Below are positions 60,551-64,000 of a DNA stretch of 64,000 nt, one piece after another. The position numbers and the translations under genes are program-made. Each line of letters starts with the position of its first letter. The first letter of the stretch is position 1. Below the pieces are notes generated by a model. That model was given only the letters and a program-made list of their open reading frames with translations. It had not been told where the DNA came from and did not search any database. Source of the stretch: CAZTUH01 sp964616175 (GTDB lineage Bacteria; Pseudomonadota; Gammaproteobacteria; Burkholderiales; Burkholderiaceae_B). The stretch covers positions 1 through 64,000 of the forward strand of contig CAZTUH010000007.1 of assembly GCA_964616175.1 (NCBI GenBank), written 5' to 3'.

Positions 60551-63127
60551 TTAAAAGTCTATAGCCCCAATCTCTGTATTAGAATCATCTTCTATGACAC
60601 GACGAACTTTAGATAAAGTAGCATCTTTGGAGAGGTTAACAAGTATTACTCCATGAGTTGAGCGACCCATTTGACGAATTTCCGAAACATGAGTACGAAC
60701 CAGAAGACCATTATTTGTTATCAACATGACATCATCTGATGGCATTACAAGAATAGCTGATACGAGCTTTCCATTGCGAGATCCTGTCCTCATAGCAATC
60801 ATCCCTTTTGTTCCCCGAGCATGTTTTGTATACCAAGAAATTGGAGTTCGTTTGCCAAAACCATTTTTACTAACTGTCAAAACAGTGCAACTATCATTTT
60901 TGGAAACTAGAAGGGAAATAATGTTTTGATTTTTTGACAGCATCATGCCTCGAACCCCCCTGGAACTTCGTTTTGTAGGTCGTACATCATTTTCGTTAAA
61001 TCGAACAGCTTTTCCAGAGTCTGAAAAGAGCATAACATCGCTTTTTCCATCAGTTAATTCTGCTCCTATTAAATAATCCTGCTCATCCAACTTCACAGCA
61101 AGAATCCCAGATTTTCTATGGTTTGAAAAATCAGATAAGATGGTTTTCTTCACAATCCCACGAGATGTAGCCATAAAAACATAGCATGTATTACTAAATT
61201 CTTTAACAGGAAGAATTGTTGTAATCTTTTCCGAGCTTTCCAATGGAAACATATTTACAATTGGACGTCCTCGAGAACCTCGAGTTCCTTTCGGAACCTC
61301 CCATACTCTTAACCAGTAAACTCGACCTTTATTTGAAAAACATAATAAAAAATCATGAGTATTAGAAATAAAGAGCTGTTCCAACCAATCACTTTCCTTC
61401 ATGGAAGTTGCTAACTTTCCACGTCCTCCTCTTCTTTGAGCTTTATATTCAGACAAATTCTGACTTTTAATGTAACCAGCATATGACAATGTTACAACGA
61501 CACTAACTTTGGCAATAAAATCTTCTGTTTCCAATTCTGTTTGATCTGATACTATATCTGTCAATCTTGAATCTTCCGATTTAGGAGAATATTGTTCCTT
61601 AATAAGGAGTAATTCAGTTTTTATAATATCATTAATTTTTTCTGGACTAACCAGGATATCTGATAAGTATTTTATGTTTGATGAGATAGATTTGTATTCA
61701 TCAGTTATCTTGTTTCTCTCGATTGCAGTTAACCTTTGAAGCCGCATGTTCATAATCTCTTGAGTCTGTATCTCACTTAAACGATATGAACCATCAACCT
61801 GAAATCCAAATTTATTAGATGAAGAGTCTTCGAGATGTTTTGTGCTTGAACTTTTTGGCACCTCATTTGCTAATTCTGAATTCCAAAAACCAGAGATTAA
61901 TTCTTGCTTGGCATGCATTGGTCCAGAAGCTAATTTGATAATTGAAATAAACTCATCAATATTGGATAATGCGACTGCAAGGCCTTCGATGATGTGCAGT
62001 CGATCTTTAGCTTTGCGAAGTTGAAACATAGAACGACGAGCAATCACTTCTCTTCGATGTTCAAGAAAATATAGAATCATCTCTTTTAAACTGAGTAGCT
62101 TGGGTTGATTATCCACCAAAGCTACAAGGTTTATGCCAAAAGTATCTTGTAGTTGCGTATGCTTGTAAAGATTATTTAATACAATGCTTGATCTCTCTCC
62201 CTGTTTTAGTTCAATTACAAGACGTATTCCATCTTTATCAGATTCATCGCGAATATCTGATATTCCATCTATCTTTTTGCTATTAACTAGATCCGCAATT
62301 CTTTCTTGGAGATGTTTTTTGTTGACTTGATATGGAATGGAATTAACTATAAGTGCTTCACGTTTACTCCCTTTTATTTTTTCAATATCGATTTTCGCAC
62401 GAAGGATAATACGTCCTTTACCTGTTTTATATCCTTCTTTAACCCCACTCATTCCATAAATGATTCCTCCTGTTGGAAAATCCGGAGCAGGAATGATATG
62501 CATTAACTCTTCGACCGAGCATTCCGGGTTTTTTAAACAAAACAGGCATCCATCAAGAATTTCATCCAAATTGTGAGGCGGAATATTAGTAGCCATGCCA
62601 ACTGCAATACCAGAACTGCCGTTTATTAGAAGATTTGGAATTCTAGCAGGAAGTAAAACAGGTTCTTCTTCTGCGCCATCATAATTCTTTCGGAAGTCAA
62701 CTGTTTCTTGATCAATGTCCACTAATAGCTCTTGTGCTATTTTGGAAAGTCTAACCTCAGTATATCGCATAGCTGCAGCATTATCACCATCAATGGAACC
62801 AAAATTTCCCTGTCCATCAACCAACATGTATCGCATTGAAAAATTTTGAGCCATGCGCACAATAGTGTCATAAACGGATTGGTCTCCATGGGGATGGTAT
62901 TTCCCAATTACATCACCAACAATTCTAGCTGATTTTTTATAGGGTCGATTCCATTCATTATGAAGCACATGCATGGCATAGAGTATTCTTCGATGAACTG
63001 GTTTAAGTCCATCACGAACATCAGGTAAAGCACGACCAATAATAACGCTCATAGCATAATCCAAATAGCTACGTCGCATCTCTTCTTCAAGAGCAATTGG
63101 AAGTGTTTCCTTTGCAAAAGAACTCAT
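60551..63127 (-). CDS. gyrA: DNA gyrase subunit A
   Basis: Breaks and rejoins DNA for supercoiling, with GyrB. The 858-residue protein has the winged-helix domain with catalytic Tyr122 in AAMRYTEVRLSK, the coiled-coil and the C-terminal pinwheel with the GyrA-box QRRGGRGK. In the quinolone region residues 80-87 read HGDQSVYD: Gln stands at the E. coli Ser83 position, which I recall from Achromobacter and relatives, and Asp87 is conserved. It heads the leftward aromatic/serine block; ompA, often between gyrA and ubiG in relatives, is absent. Confidence 0.97.
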   Translation of the reverse strand: MSSFAKETLPIALEEEMRRSYLDYAMSVIIGRALPDVRDGLKPVHRRILYAMHVLHNEWNRPYKKSARIVGDVIGKYHPHGDQSVYDTIVRMAQNFSMRYMLVDGQGNFGSIDGDNAAAMRYTEVRLSKIAQELLVDIDQETVDFRKNYDGAEEEPVLLPARIPNLLINGSSGIAVGMATNIPPHNLDEILDGCLFCLKNPECSVEELMHIIPAPDFPTGGIIYGMSGVKEGYKTGKGRIILRAKIDIEKIKGSKREALIVNSIPYQVNKKHLQERIADLVNSKKIDGISDIRDESDKDGIRLVIELKQGERSSIVLNNLYKHTQLQDTFGINLVALVDNQPKLLSLKEMILYFLEHRREVIARRSMFQLRKAKDRLHIIEGLAVALSNIDEFISIIKLASGPMHAKQELISGFWNSELANEVPKSSSTKHLEDSSSNKFGFQVDGSYRLSEIQTQEIMNMRLQRLTAIERNKITDEYKSISSNIKYLSDILVSPEKINDIIKTELLLIKEQYSPKSEDSRLTDIVSDQTELETEDFIAKVSVVVTLSYAGYIKSQNLSEYKAQRRGGRGKLATSMKESDWLEQLFISNTHDFLLCFSNKGRVYWLRVWEVPKGTRGSRGRPIVNMFPLESSEKITTILPVKEFSNTCYVFMATSRGIVKKTILSDFSNHRKSGILAVKLDEQDYLIGAELTDGKSDVMLFSDSGKAVRFNENDVRPTKRSSRGVRGMMLSKNQNIISLLVSKNDSCTVLTVSKNGFGKRTPISWYTKHARGTKGMIAMRTGSRNGKLVSAILVMPSDDVMLITNNGLLVRTHVSEIRQMGRSTHGVILVNLSKDATLSKVRRVIEDDSNTEIGAIDF

Positions 63128-63260
63128 AGTTTGTAAGTTTATAAAGTTTGAAAAATTAGATGGTTATTTCCTGTAAAGCAGGCTATATTGAAAGGAACAA
63201 TAGAATTTTAAGCTGAGACAGAAAGAAAAATTGTAGCATCCGATGCCCTAAATTGCATAG

Positions 63261-63986
63261 ATGGCTAAAATGGTAAATGTTGAAATGGAAAAAAATTTTA
63301 ACCAGTTGGAACTCGAAAAATTTGAGAAATATGCAGATTCTTGGTGGAACATAAATGGCAATACAAAGGCTTTACATAAAATTAATCCGCTTCGCTTAAA
63401 TTGGATGAAAAATATTTCAGGTGGATTTTATGGGAAATCAGTCCTCGATGTTGGTTGTGGTGGAGGAATATTATCTGAAGAAATTGCAAAATCTGGTGGG
63501 TTAGTCACAGGTATAGATTTATCTGAAAAGTTGATAGAAATAGCTAAATTGCATAAAAAAAAATCTAAAGTTCAGGTTGTTGACTATTATTCAATTTCTC
63601 CAGAAGCTTTTGCAAAGCAAAATTTGAGATCTTATGATGTAGTTGTTTGTATGGAAGTTTTGGAACATGTTCCAAAACCAATTTCAATTATTAAATCCTG
63701 CTCAGATCTTGTAAAACCTGGTGGTTGGATTTTTTTTTCCACCTTCAATAGAAATTTAAAATCGTTTCTTTTTGGCATCTTGGGAGCCGAATATGTTTTA
63801 AATCTTTTGCCTCGGGGAACTCATACCTATAGTGCTTTTATAAGGCCCAGTGAATTATCTAAATTAGTAAGAGAAACAAATTTGCATCCAGTAAAGATAA
63901 AGGGGCTCAGTTATAATCCATTGAAAAAAAAGTTTTTTCTGTCTAATGACGTTTCTGTCAATTATCTGCTAGCAGCTAGAAAATAA
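63261..63986 (+). CDS. ubiG: Ubiquinone biosynthesis O-methyltransferase UbiG
   Basis: Performs both O-methylations of ubiquinone synthesis using S-adenosylmethionine. The 241-residue class I methyltransferase has the UbiG N-terminus with KFEKYADSWWNINGNTKALH, INPLRLNWM, the SAM motif VLDVGCGGGILSEE, GIDLSEKLIEIAK, VVVCMEVLEHVPKP and FFSTFNRNLKSF. It diverges from gyrA, matching Bordetella synteny apart from the missing ompA. Its product supports a respiratory chain that would also use the presumed nuo operon at the left edge. Confidence 0.96.
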   Translation: MAKMVNVEMEKNFNQLELEKFEKYADSWWNINGNTKALHKINPLRLNWMKNISGGFYGKSVLDVGCGGGILSEEIAKSGGLVTGIDLSEKLIEIAKLHKKKSKVQVVDYYSISPEAFAKQNLRSYDVVVCMEVLEHVPKPISIIKSCSDLVKPGGWIFFSTFNRNLKSFLFGILGAEYVLNLLPRGTHTYSAFIRPSELSKLVRETNLHPVKIKGLSYNPLKKKFFLSNDVSVNYLLAARK

Positions 63987-64000
63987 AACACTAGGTTTTT

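Noticed and set aside
1..64000. CRISPR arrays, insertion sequences, prophage, toxin-antitoxin or defence islands
   Set aside because: I looked for regularly spaced repeats, transposase or integrase motifs and defence-type genes and found none; content is core metabolism and information processing.

Overview
This window is a gene-dense, strongly AT-rich chromosome segment (about two thirds A+T by eye). It comes from a Gram-negative bacterium whose gene order is that of Betaproteobacteria, order Burkholderiales. Diagnostic blocks are tRNA-Leu/secG/tpiA/quinone oxidoreductase, gmk-rpoZ-spoT, rimP-nusA-infB-rbfA-truB behind rluB, surE-nlpD, and gyrA-serC-pheA-tyrA-aroA-cmk-rpsA-hldE-hldD. GyrA carries Gln at the position equivalent to E. 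coli Ser83, which I recall from Alcaligenaceae such as Achromobacter. AT drift, missing neighbours inside conserved blocks, several pseudogenes and no mobile elements fit a genome-reduced endosymbiont of Alcaligenaceae type. Candidatus Kinetoplastibacterium is one candidate. That placement is inference; a 16S or marker-gene search would settle it.

Layout. 1-3010: two tRNA-Leu, one tRNA-Ser, secG, tpiA and a quinone oxidoreductase. 3103-5689: a decaying dTDP-rhamnose cluster (rmlB, rmlD, rmlC, all broken). 6111-10160: gmk, rpoZ, spoT, pyrF. 10223-15122, leftward: pgpA, thiL, nusB, ribH, ribB(X), ftsY, with rsmD diverging from ftsY. 15730-21509: ppiD, nlpD, surE, plsY, tsaD. 21619-29536: a purine permease, tadA and a complete Mrp-type cation/proton antiporter operon. 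29843-36842: dadA, rho, a broken queH and polA. 36944-45752: a ZIP metal transporter facing truB-rbfA-infB-nusA-rimP, then an rluB-like gene. 46382-50299: tRNA-Asn, tRNA-Thr, ispH, rpmE2, orn, rplS and a 1-Cys peroxiredoxin. 50622-63127: hldD, hldE, rpsA, cmk, aroA, tyrA, pheA, serC and gyrA, with ubiG diverging at the right end.

How it fits together. Most genes are core information processing (translation, transcription, tRNA modification, DNA polymerase I, gyrase). The rest are precursor pathways (aromatic amino acids, serine/PLP, riboflavin, thiamine activation, pyrimidines, isoprenoids, ubiquinone) and a slimmed envelope (NlpD, PgpA, PlsY, inner-core heptose). Rhamnose synthesis and queuosine maturation are being lost, while heptose addition and the Mrp antiporter are kept.

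I did not find a new multi-gene system. The most notable observations are an RluB-type pseudouridine synthase whose catalytic GRLD motif has become GFPN and which carries a long basic tail, a PolA whose four proofreading carboxylates all appear substituted, a perfect 22-bp-arm palindrome upstream of rluB next to a possible scpB remnant, and several strong hairpins.
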